From Apostichopus japonicus (lineage: Eukaryota > Echinodermata > Holothuroidea > Aspidochirotida > Stichopodidae), in NCBI RefSeq assembly GCF_037975245.1, contig NC_092564.1, positions 10,642,484-10,706,483 on the forward strand: DNA of 64,000 nucleotides, in the 5' to 3' direction. This document shows, piece by piece, positions 1 through 14,671 of the stretch. The notes beneath the pieces are model-generated. The model had not been told where the DNA came from, made no database searches, and saw only the letters and a program-made list of their open reading frames with translations. Both the position numbers and the translations under genes were made by a program. Every line of letters starts with the position of its first letter. Positions within the stretch are counted from its first letter, which is position 1.

Positions 1-113
1 GAGAGTCTCGATCATCAGCTCGTACGGTGCGCGGAGCCATCGCGCCACTGTATGGACTGAGATATTAGGTGGATTAACTAATCCTTACAGCTCCCCGTGT
101 AGGCACTTGCTGT

Positions 114-204
114 AAAAGATCGGCAAAAGACGTCATCACCCGGGGTTCGAACCACGGATGCAAAAGAGAGTCTCGATCATCAGCTCGTACGGTGCGCGGA
201 GCCA
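114..204 (-). promoter_or_regulatory. tRNA-like pol III boxes in each satellite unit (representative copy)
   Basis: Read on the minus strand, each unit has TGGCTCCGCGC (204 down to 194), which partly matches the A-box consensus. GGTTCGAACC, a full B-box match, starts 51 nt downstream at 153-144. Runs of four T follow 16-30 nt after it (128-125 and 117-114). Real tRNAs have about 44 nt between the boxes, and tRNA-derived SINEs vary around this. The B-box is a perfect palindrome, so strand choice rests on the A-box word. Against function, most units also carry a TTTT between the boxes (165-162), which could stop pol III early, and no full cloverleaf can be drawn. The simplest reading is a satellite built from a tRNA-derived SINE-like head. 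Confidence 0.45.
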
Positions 205-3200
205 TCGCGCCACTGTATGGACTGAGATATTAGGTGGATTAACTAATCCTTACAGCTCCCCGTGTAGGCACTTGCTGTAAAAGATCGGCAAAAGACGTCA
301 TCACCCGGGGTTCGAACCACGGATGCAAAAGAGAGTCTCGATCATCAGCTCGTACGGTGCAAGGAGCAATCGCGCCAGTGTATGGACTGAGATATTAGGT
401 GGATTAACTAATACTTACAGCTCCCCGTGTAAGCACTTGCTGTAAAAGATCGGCAAAAGACGTCATCACCCGGGGTTCGAACCACGGATGCAAAAGAGAG
501 TCTCGATCATCAGCTCGTACGGTGCACGGAGCCATCGCGCCACTGTATGGACTGAGATATTAGGTGGATTAACTAATACTTACAGCTCCCCGTGTAAGCA
601 CTTGCTGTAAAAGATCGGCAAAAGACGTCATCACCCGGGGTTCGAACCACGGATGCAAAAGAGAGTCTCGATCATCAGCTCGTACGGTGCGCGGAGCCAT
701 CGCGCCACTGTATGGACTGAGATATTAGGTGGATTAACTAATACTTACAGCTCCCCGTGTAGGCACTTGCTGTAAAAGATCGGCAAAAGACGTCATCACC
801 CGGGGTTCGAACCACGGATGCAAAAGAGAGTCTCGATCATCAGCTCGCACGGTGCGAAAAGCCATCGCGCCACTGTATGGACTGAGATATTAGGTGGATT
901 AACTAATCCTTACAGCTCCCCGTGTAGGCACTTGCTGTAAAAGATCGGCAAAAGACGTCATCACCCGGGGTTCGAACCACGGATGCAAAAGAGAGTCTCG
1001 ATCATCAGCTCGTACGGTGCGCGGAGCCATCGCGCCACTGTATGGACTGAGATATTAGGTGGATTAACTAATCCTTACAGCTCCCCGTGTAGGCACTTGC
1101 TGTAAAAGATCGGCAAAAGACGTCATCACCCGGGGTTCGAACCACGGATGCAAAAGAGAGTCTCGATCATCAGCTCGCACGGTGCGCGGAGCCATCGCGC
1201 CACTGTATGGACTGAGAGATTAGGAGGATTAACTAATCCTTACAGCTCCCCGTGTAGGCACTTGCTGTAAAAGATCGGCAAAAGACGTCATCACCCGGGG
1301 TTCGAACCACGGATGCAAAAGAGAGTCTCGATTATCAGCTCGCACGGTGCGCGGAGCCATCGCGCCACTGTATGGACTGAGATATTAGGTGGATTAACTA
1401 ATCCTTACAGCTCCCCGTGTAGGCACTTGCTGTAAAAGATCGGCAAAAGACGTCATCACCCGGGGTTCGAACCACGGATGCAAAAGAGAGTCTCGATCAT
1501 CAGCTCGTACGGTGCGCGGAGCCATCGCGCCACTGTATGGACTGAGATATTAGGTGGATTAACTAATCCTTACAGCTCCCCGTGTAGGCACTTGCTGTAA
1601 AAGATCGGCAAAAGACGTCATCACCCGGGGTTCGAACCACGGATGCAAAAGAGAGTCTCGATCATCAGCTCGTACGGTGCGCGGAGCCATCGCGCCACTG
1701 TATGGACTGAGATATTAGGTGGATTAACTAATCCTTACAGCTCCCCGTGTAGGCACTTGCTGTAAAAGATCGGCAAAAGACGTCATCACCCGGGGTTCGA
1801 ACCACGGATGCAAAAGAGAGTCTCGATCATCAGCTCGTACGGTGCGCGGAGCCATCGCGCCACTGTATGGACTGAGATATTAGGTGGATTAACTAATCCT
1901 TACAGCTCCCCGTGTAGGCACTTGCTGTAAAAGATCGGCAAAAGACGTCATCACCCGGGGTTCGAACCACGGATGCAAAAGAGAGTCTCGATCATCAGCT
2001 CGTACGGTGCGCGGAGCCATCGCGCCACTGTATGGACTGAGATATTAGGTGGATTAACTAATACTTACAGCTCCCCGTGTAGGCACTTGCTGTAAAAGAT
2101 CGGCAAAAGACGTCATCACCCGGGGTTCGAACCACGGATGCAAAAGAGAGTCTCGATCATCAGCTCGTACGGTGCGCGGAGCCATCGCGCCACTGTATGG
2201 ACTGAGATATTAGGTGGATTAACCAATACTTACAGCTCCCCGTGTAGGCACTTGCTGTAAAAGATCGGCAAAAGACGTCATCACCCGGGGTTCGAACCAC
2301 GGATGCAAAAGAGAGTCTCGATCATCAGCTCGTACAGTGCGCGGAGCCATCGCGCCACTGTATGGACTGAGATATTAGGTGGATTAACCAATACTTACAG
2401 CTCCCCGTGTAGGCACTTGCTGTAAAAGATCGGCAAAAGACGTCATCACCCGGGGTTCGAACCACGGATGCAAAAGAGAGTCTCGATCATCAGCTCGTAC
2501 GGTGCGCGGAGCCATCGCGCCACTGTATGGACTGAGATATTAGGTGGATTAACTAATACTTACAGCTCCCCGTGTAGGCACTTGCTGTAAAAGATCGGCA
2601 AAAGACGTCATCACCCGAGGTTCGAACCACGGATGCAAAAGAGAGTCTCGATCATCAGCTCGTACGGTGCGCGGAGCCATCGCGCCACTGTATGGACTGA
2701 GATATTAGGTGGATTAACTAATCCTTACAGCTCCCCGTGTAGGCACTTGCTGTAAAAGATCGGCAAAAGACGTCATCACCCGGGGTTCGAACCACGGATG
2801 CAAAAGAGAGTCTCGATCATCAGCTCGCACGGTGCGCGGAGCCATCGCGCCACTGTATGGACTGAGATATTAGGTGGATTAACTAATCCTTACAGCTCCC
2901 CGTGTAGGCACTTGCTGTAAAAGATCGGCAAAAGACGTCATCACCCGGGGTTCGAACCACGGATGCAAAAGAGAGTCTCGATCATCAGCTCGCACAGTGC
3001 GCGGAGCCATCGCGCCACTGTATGGACTGAGAGATTAAGTGGATTAACTAATACTTACAGCTCCCCGTGTAAGCACTTGCTGTAAAAGATCGGCAAAAGA
3101 CGTCATCACCCGGGGTTCGAACCACGGATGCAAAAGAGAGTCTCGATCATCAGCTCGCACAGTGCGCGGAGCCATCGCGCCACTGTATGGACTGAGAGAT

Positions 3201-6200
3201 TAAGTGGATTAACTAATACTTACAGCTCCCCGTGTAGGCACTTGCTGTAAAAGATCGGCAAAAGACGTCATCACCCGGGGTTCGAACCACGGATGCAAAA
3301 GAGAGTCTCGATCATCAGCTCGTACGGTGCGCGGAGCCATCGCGCCACTGTATGGACTGAGATATTAGGTGGATTAACTAATCCTTACAGCTCCCCGTGT
3401 AGGCACTTGCTGTAAAAGATCGGCAAAAGACGTCATCACCCGGGGTTCGAACCACGGATGCAAAAGAGAGTCTCGATCATCAGCTCGTACGGTGCGCGGA
3501 GCCATCGCGCCAGTGTATGGATTGAGATATTAGGTGGATTAACTAATACTTACAGCTCCCCGTGTAGGCACTTGCTGTAAAAGATCGGCAAAAGACGTCA
3601 TCACCCGGGGTTCGAACCACGGATGCAAAAGAGAGTCTCGATCATCAGCTCGTACAGTGCGCCAAGCCATCGCGCCACTGTATGGACTGAGATATTAGGT
3701 GGATTAACCAATACTTACAGCTCCCCGTGTAGGCACTTGCTGTAAAAGATCGGCAAAAGACGTCATCACCCGGGGTTCGAACCACGGATGCAAAAGAGAG
3801 TCTCGATCATCAGCTCGTACGGTGCGCGGAGCCATCGCGCCACTGTATGGACTGAGATATTAGGTGGATTAACTAATACTTACAGCTCCCCGTGTAGGCA
3901 CTTGCTGTAAAAGATCGGCAAAAGACGTCATCACCCGGGGTTCGAACCACGGATGCAAAAGAGAGTCTCGATCATCAGCTCGTACGGTGCGCGGAGCCAT
4001 CGCGCCACTGTATGGACTGAGATATTAGGTGGATTAACTAATCCTTACAGCTCCCCGTGTAGGCACTTGCTGTAAAAGATCGGCAAAAGACGTCATCACC
4101 CGGGGTTCGAACCACGGATGCAAAAGAGAGTCTCGATCTTCAGCTCGTACAGTGCGCGGAGCCATCGCGCCACTGTATGGACTGAGATATTAGGTGGATT
4201 AACTAATACTTACAGCTCCCCGTGTAAGCACTTGCTGTAAAAGATCGGCAAAAGACGTCATCACCCGGGGTTCGAACCACGGATGCAAAAGAGAGTCTCG
4301 ATCATCAGCTCGTACAGTGCGCGGAGCCATCGCGCCACTGTATGGACTGAGATATTAGGTGGATTAACTAATACTTACAGCTCCCCGTGTAGGCACTTGC
4401 TGTAAAAGATCGGCAAAAGACGTCATCACCCGGGGTTCGAACCACGGATGCAAAAGAGAGTCTCGATCATCAGCTCGTACGGTGCGCGGAGCCATCGCGC
4501 CACTGTATGGACTGAGATATTAGGTGGATTAACTAATACTTACAGCTCCCCGTGTAAGCACTTGCTGTAAAAGATCGGCAAAAGACGTCATCACCCGGGG
4601 TTCGAACCACGGATGCAAAAGAGAGTCTCGATCATCAGCTGGTACGGTGCGAGGAGCCATCGCGCCACTGTATGGACTGAGATATTAGGTGGATTAACTA
4701 ATACTTACAGCTCCCCGTGTAGGCACTTGCTGTAAAAGATCGGCAAAAGACGTCATCACCCGGGGTTCGAACCACGGATGCAAAAGAGAGTCTCGATCAT
4801 CAGCTCGCACAGTGCGCGGAGCCATCGCGCCACTGTATGGACTGAGAGATTAGGTGGATTAACTAATACTTACAGCTCCCCGTGTAGGCACTTGCTGTAA
4901 AAGATCGGCAAAAGACGTCATCACCCGGGGTTCGAACCACGGATGCAAAAGAGAGTCTCGATCATCAGCTCGCACAGTGCGCGGAGCCATCGCGCCACTG
5001 TATGAACTGAGAGAATAGGTGGATTAACTAATACTTACAGCTCCCCGTGTAGGCACTTGCTGTAAAAGATCGGCAAAAGACGTCATCACCCGGGGTTCGA
5101 ACCACGGATGCAAAAGAGAGTCTCGATCATCAGCTCGTACGGTGCGCGGAGCCATCGCGCCACTGTATGGACTGAGATATTAGGTGGATTAACTAATCCT
5201 TACAGCTCCCAGTGTAGGCACTTGCTGTAAAAGATCGGCAAAAGACGTCATCACCCGGGGTTCGAACCACGGATGCAAAAGAGAGTCTCGATCATCAGCT
5301 CGTACGGTGCACGGAGCCATCGCGCTACTGTATGGACTGAGATATTAGGTGGATTAATTAATACTTACAGCTCCCCGTGTAAGCACTTGCTGTAAAAGAT
5401 CGGCAAAAGACGTCATCACTCGGGGTTCGAACCACGGATGCAAAAGAGAGTCTCGATCATCAGCTCGCACAGTGCGCGGAGCCATCGCGCCACTGTATGG
5501 ACTGAGATATTAGGTGGATTAACTAATACTTACAGCTCCCCGTGTAAGCACTTGCTGTAAAAGATCGGCAAAAGACGTCATCACCCGGGGTTCGAACCAC
5601 GGATGCAAAAGAGAGTCTCGATCATCAGCTCGTACAGTGCGCGGAGACATCGCGCCACTGTATGGACTGAGATATTAGGTGGATTAACTAATACTTACAG
5701 CTCCCCGTGTAAGCACTTGCTGTAAAAGATCGGCAAAAGACGTCATCACCCGGGGTTCGAACCACGGATGCAAAAGAGAGTCTCGATCATCAGCTCGCAC
5801 GGTGCGCGGAGCCATCGCGCCACTGTATGGACTGAGATATTAGGTGGATTAACTAATCCTTACAGCTCCCCGTGTAAGCACTTGCTGTAAAAGATCGGCA
5901 AAAGACGTCATCACCCGGGGTTCGAACCACGGATGCAAAAGAGAGTCTCGATCATCAGCTCGCACGGTGCGCCAAGCCATCGCGCCACTGTATGGACTGA
6001 GATATTAGGTGGATTAACTAATCCTTACAGCTCCCCGTGTAGACACTTGCTGTAAAAGATCGGCAAAAGACGTCATCACCCGGGGTTCGAACCACGGATG
6101 CAAAAGAGAGTCTCGATCATCAGCTCGTACGGTGCACGGAGCCATCGCGCCACTGTATGGACTGAGATATTAGGTGGATTAACTAATCCTTACAGCTCCC

Positions 6201-9200
6201 CGTGTAGGCACTTGCTGTAAAAGATCGGCAAAAGACGTCATCACCCGGGGTTCGAACCACGGATGCAAAAGAGAGTCTCGATCATCAGCTCGCACAGTGC
6301 GCGGAGCCATCGCGCCACTGTATGGACTGAGAGATTAGGTGGATTAACTAATACTTACAGCTCCCCGTGTAGGCACTTGCTGTAAAAGATCGGCAAAAGA
6401 CGTCATCACCCGGGGTTCGAACCACGGATGCAAAAGAGAGTCTCGATCATCAGCTCGCACAGTGCGCGGAGCCATCGCGCCACTGTATGAACTGAGAGAA
6501 TAGGTGGATTAACTAATACTTACAGCTCCCCGTGTAGGCACTTGCTGTAAAAGATCGGCAAAAGACGTCATCACCAGGGGTTCGAACCACGGATGCAAAG
6601 GAGAGTCTCGATCATCAGCTCGCACAGTGCGCGGAGCCATCGCGCCACTGTATGGACTGAGAGATTAGGTGGATTAACTAATACTTACAGCTCCCCGTGT
6701 AGGCACTTGCTGTAAAAGATCGGCAAAAGACGTCATCACCCGGGGTTCGAACCACGGATGCAAAAGAGAGTCTCGATCATCAGCTCGCACAGTGCGCGGA
6801 GCCATCGCGCCACTGTATGGACTGAGAGATTAGGTGGATTAACTAATACTTACAGCTCCCCGTGTAGGCACTTGCTGTAAAAGATCGGCAAAAGACGTCA
6901 TCACCCGGGGTTCGAACCACGGATGCAAAAGAGAGTCTCGATCATCAGCTCGCACAGTGCGCGGAGCCATCGCGCCACTGTATAGACTGAGAGATTAGGT
7001 GGATTAACTAATACTTACAGCTCCCCGTGTAGGCACTTGCTGTAAAAGATCGGCAAAAGACGTCATCACCCGGGGTTCGAACCACGGATGCAAAAGAGAG
7101 TCTCGATCATCAGCTCGCACAGTGCGCGGAGCCATCGCGCCACTGTATGGACTGAGAGATTAGGTGGATTAACTAATACTTACAGCTCCCCGTGTAGGCA
7201 CTTGCTGTAAAAGATCGGCAAAAGACGTCATCACCCGGGGTTCGAACCACGGATGCAAAAGAGAGTCTCGATCATCAGCTCGCACGGTGCGCCAAGCCAT
7301 CGCGCCACTGTATTGACTGAGATATTAGGTGGATTAACTAATACTTACAGCTCCCCGTGTAGGCACTTGCTGTAAAAGATCGGCAAAAGACGTCATCACC
7401 CGGGGTTCGAACCACGGATGCAAAAGAGAGTCTCGATCATCAGCTCGTACAGTGCGCGGAGCCATCGCGCCACTGTATGGACTGAGATATTAGGTGGATT
7501 AACTAATCCTTATAGCTCCCCGTGTAGGCACTTGCTGTAAAAGATCGGCAAAAGACGTCATCACCCGGGGTTCGAACCACGGATGCAAAAGAGAGTCTCG
7601 ATCATCAGCTCGCACAGTGCGCGGAGCCATCGCGCCACTGTATGGACTGAGAGATTAGGTGGATTAACTAATACTTACAGCTCCCCGTGTAGGCACTTGC
7701 TGTAAAAGATCGGCAAAAGACGTCATCACCCGGGGTTCGAACCACGGATGCAAAAGAGAGTCTCGATCATCAGCTCGCACAGTGCGCGGAGCCATCGCGC
7801 CACTGTATGGACTGAGAGATTAGGTGGATTAACTAATACTTACAGCTCCCCGTGTAGGCACTTGCTGTAAAAGATCGGCAAAAGACGTCATCACCCGGGG
7901 TTCGAACCACGGATGCAAAAGAGAGTCTCGATCATCAGCTCGCACAGTGCGCGGAGCCATCGCGCCACTGTATGGACTGAGAGATTAGGTGGATTAACTA
8001 ATACTTACAGCTCCCCGTGTAGGCACTTGCTGCAAAAGATCGGCAAAAGACGTCATCACCCGGGGTTCGAACCACGGATGCAAAAGAGAGTCTCGATCAT
8101 CAGCTCGCACAGTGCGCGGAGCCATCGCGCCACTGTATGGACTGAGAGATTAGGTGGATTAACTAATACTTACAGCTCCCCGTGTAGGCACTTGCTGTAA
8201 AAGATCGGCAAAAGACGTCATCACCCGGGGTTCGAACCACGGATGCAAAAGAGAGTCTCGATCATCAGCTCGCACAGTGCGCGGAGCCATCGCGCCACTG
8301 TATGGACTGAGATATTAGGTGGATTAACTAATCCTTATAGCTCCCCGTGTAGGCACTTGCTGTAAAAGATCGACAAAAGACGTCATCACCCGGGGTTCGA
8401 ACCACGGATGCAAAAGAGAGTCTCGATCATCAGCTCGTACGGTGCGCGGAGCCATCGCGCCACTGTATGGACTGAGATATTAGGTGGATTAACTAATACT
8501 TACAGCTCCCCGTGTAGGCACTTGCTGTAAAAGATCGGCAAAAGACGTCATCACCCGGGGTTCGAACCACGGATGCAAAAGAGAGTCTCGATCATCAGCT
8601 CGCACAGTGCGCGGAGCCATCGCGCCACTGTATGGACTGAGAGATTAGGTGGATTAACTAATACTTACAGCTCCCCGTGTAGGCACTTGCTGTAAAAGAT
8701 CGGCAAAAGACGTCATCACCCGGGGTTCGAACCACGGATGCAAAAGAGAGTCTCGATCATCAGCTCGCACAGTGCGCGGAGCCATCGCGCCACTGTATGG
8801 ACTGAGAGATTAGGTGGATTAACTAATACTTACAGCTCCCCGTGTAGGCACTTGCTGTAAAAGATCGGCAAAAGACGTCATCACCCGGGGTTCGAACCAC
8901 GGATGCAAAAGAGAGTCTCGATCATCAGCTCGCACAGTGCGCGGAGCCATCGCGCCACTGTATGGACTGAGAGATTAGGTGGATTAACTAATACTTACAG
9001 CTCCCCGTGTAGGCACTTGCTGTAAAAGATCGGCAAAAGACGTCATCACCCGGGGTTCGAACCACGGATGCAAAAGAGAGGCTCGATCATCAGCTCGTAC
9101 AGTGCGCGGAGCCATCGCGCCACTGTATGGACTGAGATATTAGGTGGATTAACTAATACTTACAGCTCCCCGTGTAGGCACTTGCTGTAAAAGATCGGCA

Positions 9201-12200
9201 AAAGACGTCATCACCCGGGGTACGAACCACGGATGCAAAAGAGAGGCTCGATCATCAGCTCGTACGGTGCGCCAAGCCATCGCGCCACTGTATGGACTGA
9301 GATATTAGGTGGATTAACTAATCCTTATAGCTCCCCGTGTAGGCACTTGCTGTAAAAGATCGGCAAAAGACGTCATCACCCGGGGTTCGAACCACGGATG
9401 CAAAAGAGAGTCTCGATCATCAGCTCGTACGGTGCGCCAAGCCATCGCGCCACTGTATGGACTGAGATATTAGGTGGATTAACTAATCCTTACAGCTCCC
9501 CGTGTAGGCAATTGCTGTAAAAGATCGGCAAAAGACGTCATCACCCGGGGTTCGAACCACGGATGCAAAAGAGAGTCTCGATCATCAGCTCGTACAGTGC
9601 GCGGAGCCATCGCGCCACTGTATGGACTGAGATATTAGGTGGATTAACTAATACTTACAGCTCCCGGTGTAGGCACTTGCTGTAAAAGATCGGCAAAAGA
9701 CGTCATCACCCGGGGTTCGAACCACGGATGCAAAAGAGAGTCTCGATCATCAGCTCGCACAGTGCGCGGAGCCATCGCGCCACTGTATGGACTGAGAGAT
9801 TAGGTGGATTAACTAATACTTACAGCTCCCCGTGTAGGCACTTGCTGTAAAAGATCGGCAAAAGACGTCATCACCCGGGGTTCGAACCACGGATGCAAAA
9901 GAGAGTCTCGATCATCAGCTCGTACGGTGCGCGGAGCCATCGCGCCACTGTATGGACTGAGATATTAGGTGGATTAACTAATACTTACAGCTCCCCGTGT
10001 AGGCACTTGCTGTAAAAGATCGGCAAAAGACGTCATCACCCGGGGTTCGAACCACGGATGCAAAAGAGAGTCTCGATCATCAGCTCGTACAGTGCGCGGA
10101 GCCATCGCGCCACTGTATGGACTGAGAGATTAGGTGGATTAAATAATACTTACAGCTCCCCGTGTAGGCACTTGCTGTAAAAGATCGGCAAAAGACGTCA
10201 TCACCCGGGGTTCGAACCACGGATGCAAAAGAGAGTCTCGATCATCAGCTCGCACGGTGCGCCAAGCCATCGCGCCACTGTATTGACTGAGATATTAGGT
10301 GGATTAACTAATACTTACAGCTCCCCGTGTAGGCACTTGCTGTAAAAGATCGGCAAAAGACGTCATCACCCGGGGTTCGAACCACGGATGCAAAAGAGAG
10401 TCTCGATCATCAGCTCGTACGGTGCGCGGAGCCATCGCGCCACTGTATGGACTGAGATATTAGGTGGATTAACTAATCCTTACAGCTCCCCGTGTAGGCA
10501 CTTGCTGTAAAAGATCGGCAAAAGACGTCATCACCCGGGGTTCGAACCACGGATGCAAAAGAGAGTCTCGATCATCAGCTCGTACGGTGGGCGGAGCCAT
10601 CGCGCCATTGTATGGACTGAGATATTAGGTGGATTAACTAATACTTACAGCTCCCCGTGTAGGCACTTGCTGTAAAAGATCGGCAAAAGACGTCATCACC
10701 CGGGGTTCGAACCACGGATGCAAAAGAGAGTCTCGATCATCAGCTCGCCCGGTGCGCGGAGCCATCGCGCCACTGTATGGACTGAGAGATTAGGTGGATT
10801 AACTAATACTTACAGCTCCCCGTGTAGGCACTTGCTGTAAAAGATCGGCAAAAGACGTCATCACCCGGGGTTCGAACCACGGATGCAAAAGAGAGTCTCG
10901 ATCATCAGCTCGCACAGTGCGCGGAGCCATCGCGCCACTGTATGGACTGAGAGATTAGGTGGATTAACTAATACTTACAGCTCCCCGTGTAGGCACTTGC
11001 TGTAAAAGATCGGCAAAAGACGTCATCACCCGGGGTTCGAACCACGGATGCAAAAGAGAGTCTCGATCATCAGCTCGCACGGTGCGCGGAGCCATCGCGC
11101 CACTGTATGGACTGAGATATTAGGTGGATTAACTAATACTTACAGCTCCCCGTGTAGGCACTTGCTGTAAAAGATCGGCAAAAGACATCATCACCCGGGG
11201 TTCGAACCACGGATGCAAAAGAGAGTCTCGATCATCAGCTCGTACGGTGCGCGGAGCCATCGCGCCACTGTATGGACTGAGATATTAGGTGGATTAACTA
11301 ATCCTTACAGCTCCCCGTGTAGGCACTTGCTGTAAAAGATCGGCAAAAGACGTCATCACCCGGGGTTCGAACCACGGATGCAAAAGAGAGTCTCGATCAT
11401 CAGCTCGCACAGTGCGCGGAGCCATCGCGCCACTGTATGGACTGAGAGATTAGGTGGATTAACTAATACTTACAGCTCCCCGTGTAGGCACTTGCTGTAA
11501 AAGATCGGCAAAAGACGTCATCACCCGGGGTTCGAACCACGGATGCAAAAGAGAGTCTCGATCATCAGCTCGCACGGTGCGCCAAGCCATCGCGCCACTG
11601 TATTGACTGAGATATTAGGTGGATTAACTAATACTTACAGCTCCCCGTGTAGGCACTTGCTGTAAAAGATCGGCAAAAGACGTCATCACCCGGGGTTCGA
11701 ACCACGGATGCAAAAGAGAGTCTCGATCATCAGCTGGTACGGTGCGCGGAGCCATCGCGCCACTGTATGGACTGAGATATTAGGTGGATTAACTAATACT
11801 TACAGCTCCCCGTGTAGGCACTTGCTGTAAAAGATCGGCAAAAGACGTCATCACCCGGGGTTCGAACCACGGATGCAAAAGAGAGTCTCGATCATCAGCT
11901 CGTACAGTGCGCGGAGCCATCGCGCCACTGTCTGGACTGAGATATTAGGTGGATTAACTAATACTTACAGCTCCCCGTGTAGGCACTTGCTGTAAAAGAT
12001 CGGCAAAAGACGTCATCACCCGGGGTTCGAACCACGGATGCAAAAGAGAGTCTCGATCATCAGCTCGTACAGTGCGCGGAGCCATCGCGCCACTGTCTGG
12101 ACTGAGATATTAGGTGGATTAACTAATACTTACAGCTCCCCGTGTAAGCACTTGCTGTAAAAGATCGGCAAAAGACGTCATCACCCGGGGTTCGAACCAC

Positions 12201-14520
12201 GGATGCAAAAGAGAGTCTCGATCATCAGCTCGTACGGTGCGCGGAGCCATCGCGCCACTGTATGGACTGAGATATTAGGTGGATTAACTAATCCTTACAG
12301 CTCCCCGTGTAGGCAATTGCTGTAAAAGATCGGCAAAAGACGTCATCACCCGGGGTTCGAACCACGGATGCAAAAGAGAGTCTCGATCATCAGCTCGTAC
12401 GGTGCGCGGAGCCATCGCGCCACTGTATGGACTGAGATATTAGGTGGATTAACTAATCCTTGCAGCTCCCCGTGTAGGCACTTGCTGTAAAAGATCGGCA
12501 AAAGACGTCATCACCCGGGGTTCGAACCACGGATGCAAAAGAGAGTCTCGATCATCAGCTCGTACGGTGCGCGGAGCCATCGCGCCACTGTATGGACTGA
12601 GATATTAGGTGGATTAACTAATCCTTACAGCTCCCCGTGTAGGCACTTGCTGTAAAAGATCGGCAAAAGACGTCATCACCCGGGGTTCGAACCACGGATG
12701 CAAAAGAGAGTCTCGATCATCAGCTCGTACGGTGCGCGGAGCCATCGCGCCACTGTATGGACTGAGATATTAGGTGGATTAACTAATCCTTACAGCTCCC
12801 CGTGTAGGCACTTGCTGTAAAAGATCGGCAAAAGACGTCATCACCCGGGGTTCGAACCACGGATGCAAAAGAGAGTCTCGATCATCAGCTCGTACGGTGC
12901 ACGGAGCCATCGCGCCACTGTATGGACTGAGATATTAGGTGGATTAACTAATCCTTACAGCTCCCCGTGTAGGCACTTGCTGTAAAAGATCGGCAAAAGA
13001 CGTCATCACCCGGGGTTCGAACCACGGATGCAAAAGAGAGTCTCGATCATCAGCTCGTACAGTGCGCGGAGCCATCGCGCCACTGTATGGACTGAGAGAT
13101 TAGGTGGATTAACTAATACTTACAGCTCCCCGTGTATGCACTTGCTGTAAAAGATCGGCAAAAGACGTCATCACCCGGGGTTCGAACCACGGATGCAAAA
13201 GAGAGTCTCGATCATCAGCTCGCACGGTGCGCGGAGCCATCGCGCCACTGTATGGACTGAGATATTAGGTGGATTAACTAATACTTACAGCTCCCCGTGT
13301 AGGCACTTGCTGTAAAAGATCGGCAAAAGACATCATCACCCGGGGTTCGAACCACGGATGCAAAAGAGAGTCTCGATCATCAGCTCGTACGGTGCGCGGA
13401 GCCATCGCGCCACTGTATGGACTGAGATATTAGGTGGATTAACTAATCCTTACAGCTCCCCGTGTAGGCACTTGCTGTAAAAGATCGGCAAAAGACGTCA
13501 TCACCCGGGGTTCGAACCACGGATGCAAAAGAGAGTCTCGATCATCAGCTCGCACAGTGCGCGGAGCCATCGCGCCACTGTATGGACTGAGAGATTAGGT
13601 GGATTAACTAATACTTACAGCTCCCCGTGTAGGCACTTGCTGTAAAAGATCGGCAAAAGACGTCATCACCCGGGGTTCGAACCACGGATGCAAAAGAGAG
13701 TCTCGATCATCAGCTCGCACGGTGCGCCAAGCCATCGCGCCACTGTATGGACTGAGATATTAGGTGGATTAACTAATACTTACAGCTCCCCGTGTAGGCA
13801 CTTGCTGTAAAAGATCGGCAAAAGACGTCATCACCCGGGGTTCGAACCACGGATGCAAAAGAGAGTCTCGATCATCAGCTGGTACGGTGCGCGGAGCCAT
13901 CGCGCCACTGTATGGACTGAGATATTAGGTGGATTAACTAATACTTACAGCTCCCCGTGTAGGCACTTGCTGTAAAAGATCGGCAAAAGACGTCATCACC
14001 CGGGGTTCGAACCACGGATGCAAAAGAGAGTCTCGATCATCAGCTCGTACAGTGCGCGGAGCCATCGCGCCACTGTCTGGACTGAGATATTAGGTGGATT
14101 AACTAATACTTACAGCTCCCCGTGTAGGCACTTGCTGTAAAAGATCGGCAAAAGACGTCATCACCCGGGGTTCGAACCACGGATGCAAAAGAGAGTCTCG
14201 ATCATCAGCTCGTACAGTGCGCGGAGCCATCGCGCCACTGTCTGGACTGAGATATTAGGTGGATTAACTAATACTTACAGCTCCCCGTGTAAGCACTTGC
14301 TGTAAAAGATCGGCAAAAGACGTCATCACCCGGGGTTCGAACCACGGATGCAAAAGAGAGTCTCGATCATCAGCTCGTACGGTGCGCGGAGCCATCGCGC
14401 CACTGTATGGACTGAGATATTAGGTGGATTAACTAATCCTTACAGCTCCCCGTGTAGGCACTTGCTGTAAAAGATCGGCAAAAGACGTCATCACCCGGGG
14501 TTCGAACCACGGATGCAAAA

Positions 14521-14671
14521 GAGAGTCTCGATCATCAGCTCGTACAGTGCGCGGAGCCATCGCGCCACTGTATGGTGGATTAACTAATCCTTACAGCTCC
14601 CCGTGTAGGCACTTGCTGTAAAAGATCGGCAAAAGACGTCATCACCCGGGGTTCGAACCACGGATGCAAAA
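14521..14671. repeat. Satellite unit with a 14-bp internal deletion
   Basis: This unit is 151 bp instead of 165. Fourteen bases between TATGG and TGGATTAAC (around 14575) are missing, with short G-rich direct repeats at the junction. It is the only clear internal length change in the first 150 units and shifts the register of the array by 14. Confidence 0.9.

Noticed and set aside
114-204. True tRNA gene in each unit
   Set aside because: The B-box is perfect, but the T-stem has mismatches, no 7-bp acceptor stem forms on either strand, and box spacing is off on the better strand.
7913-8200. 95-codon protein gene inside the satellite
   Set aside because: It exists only because one unit has CAA instead of TAA. 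It has no start context, domain or conservation in other units.
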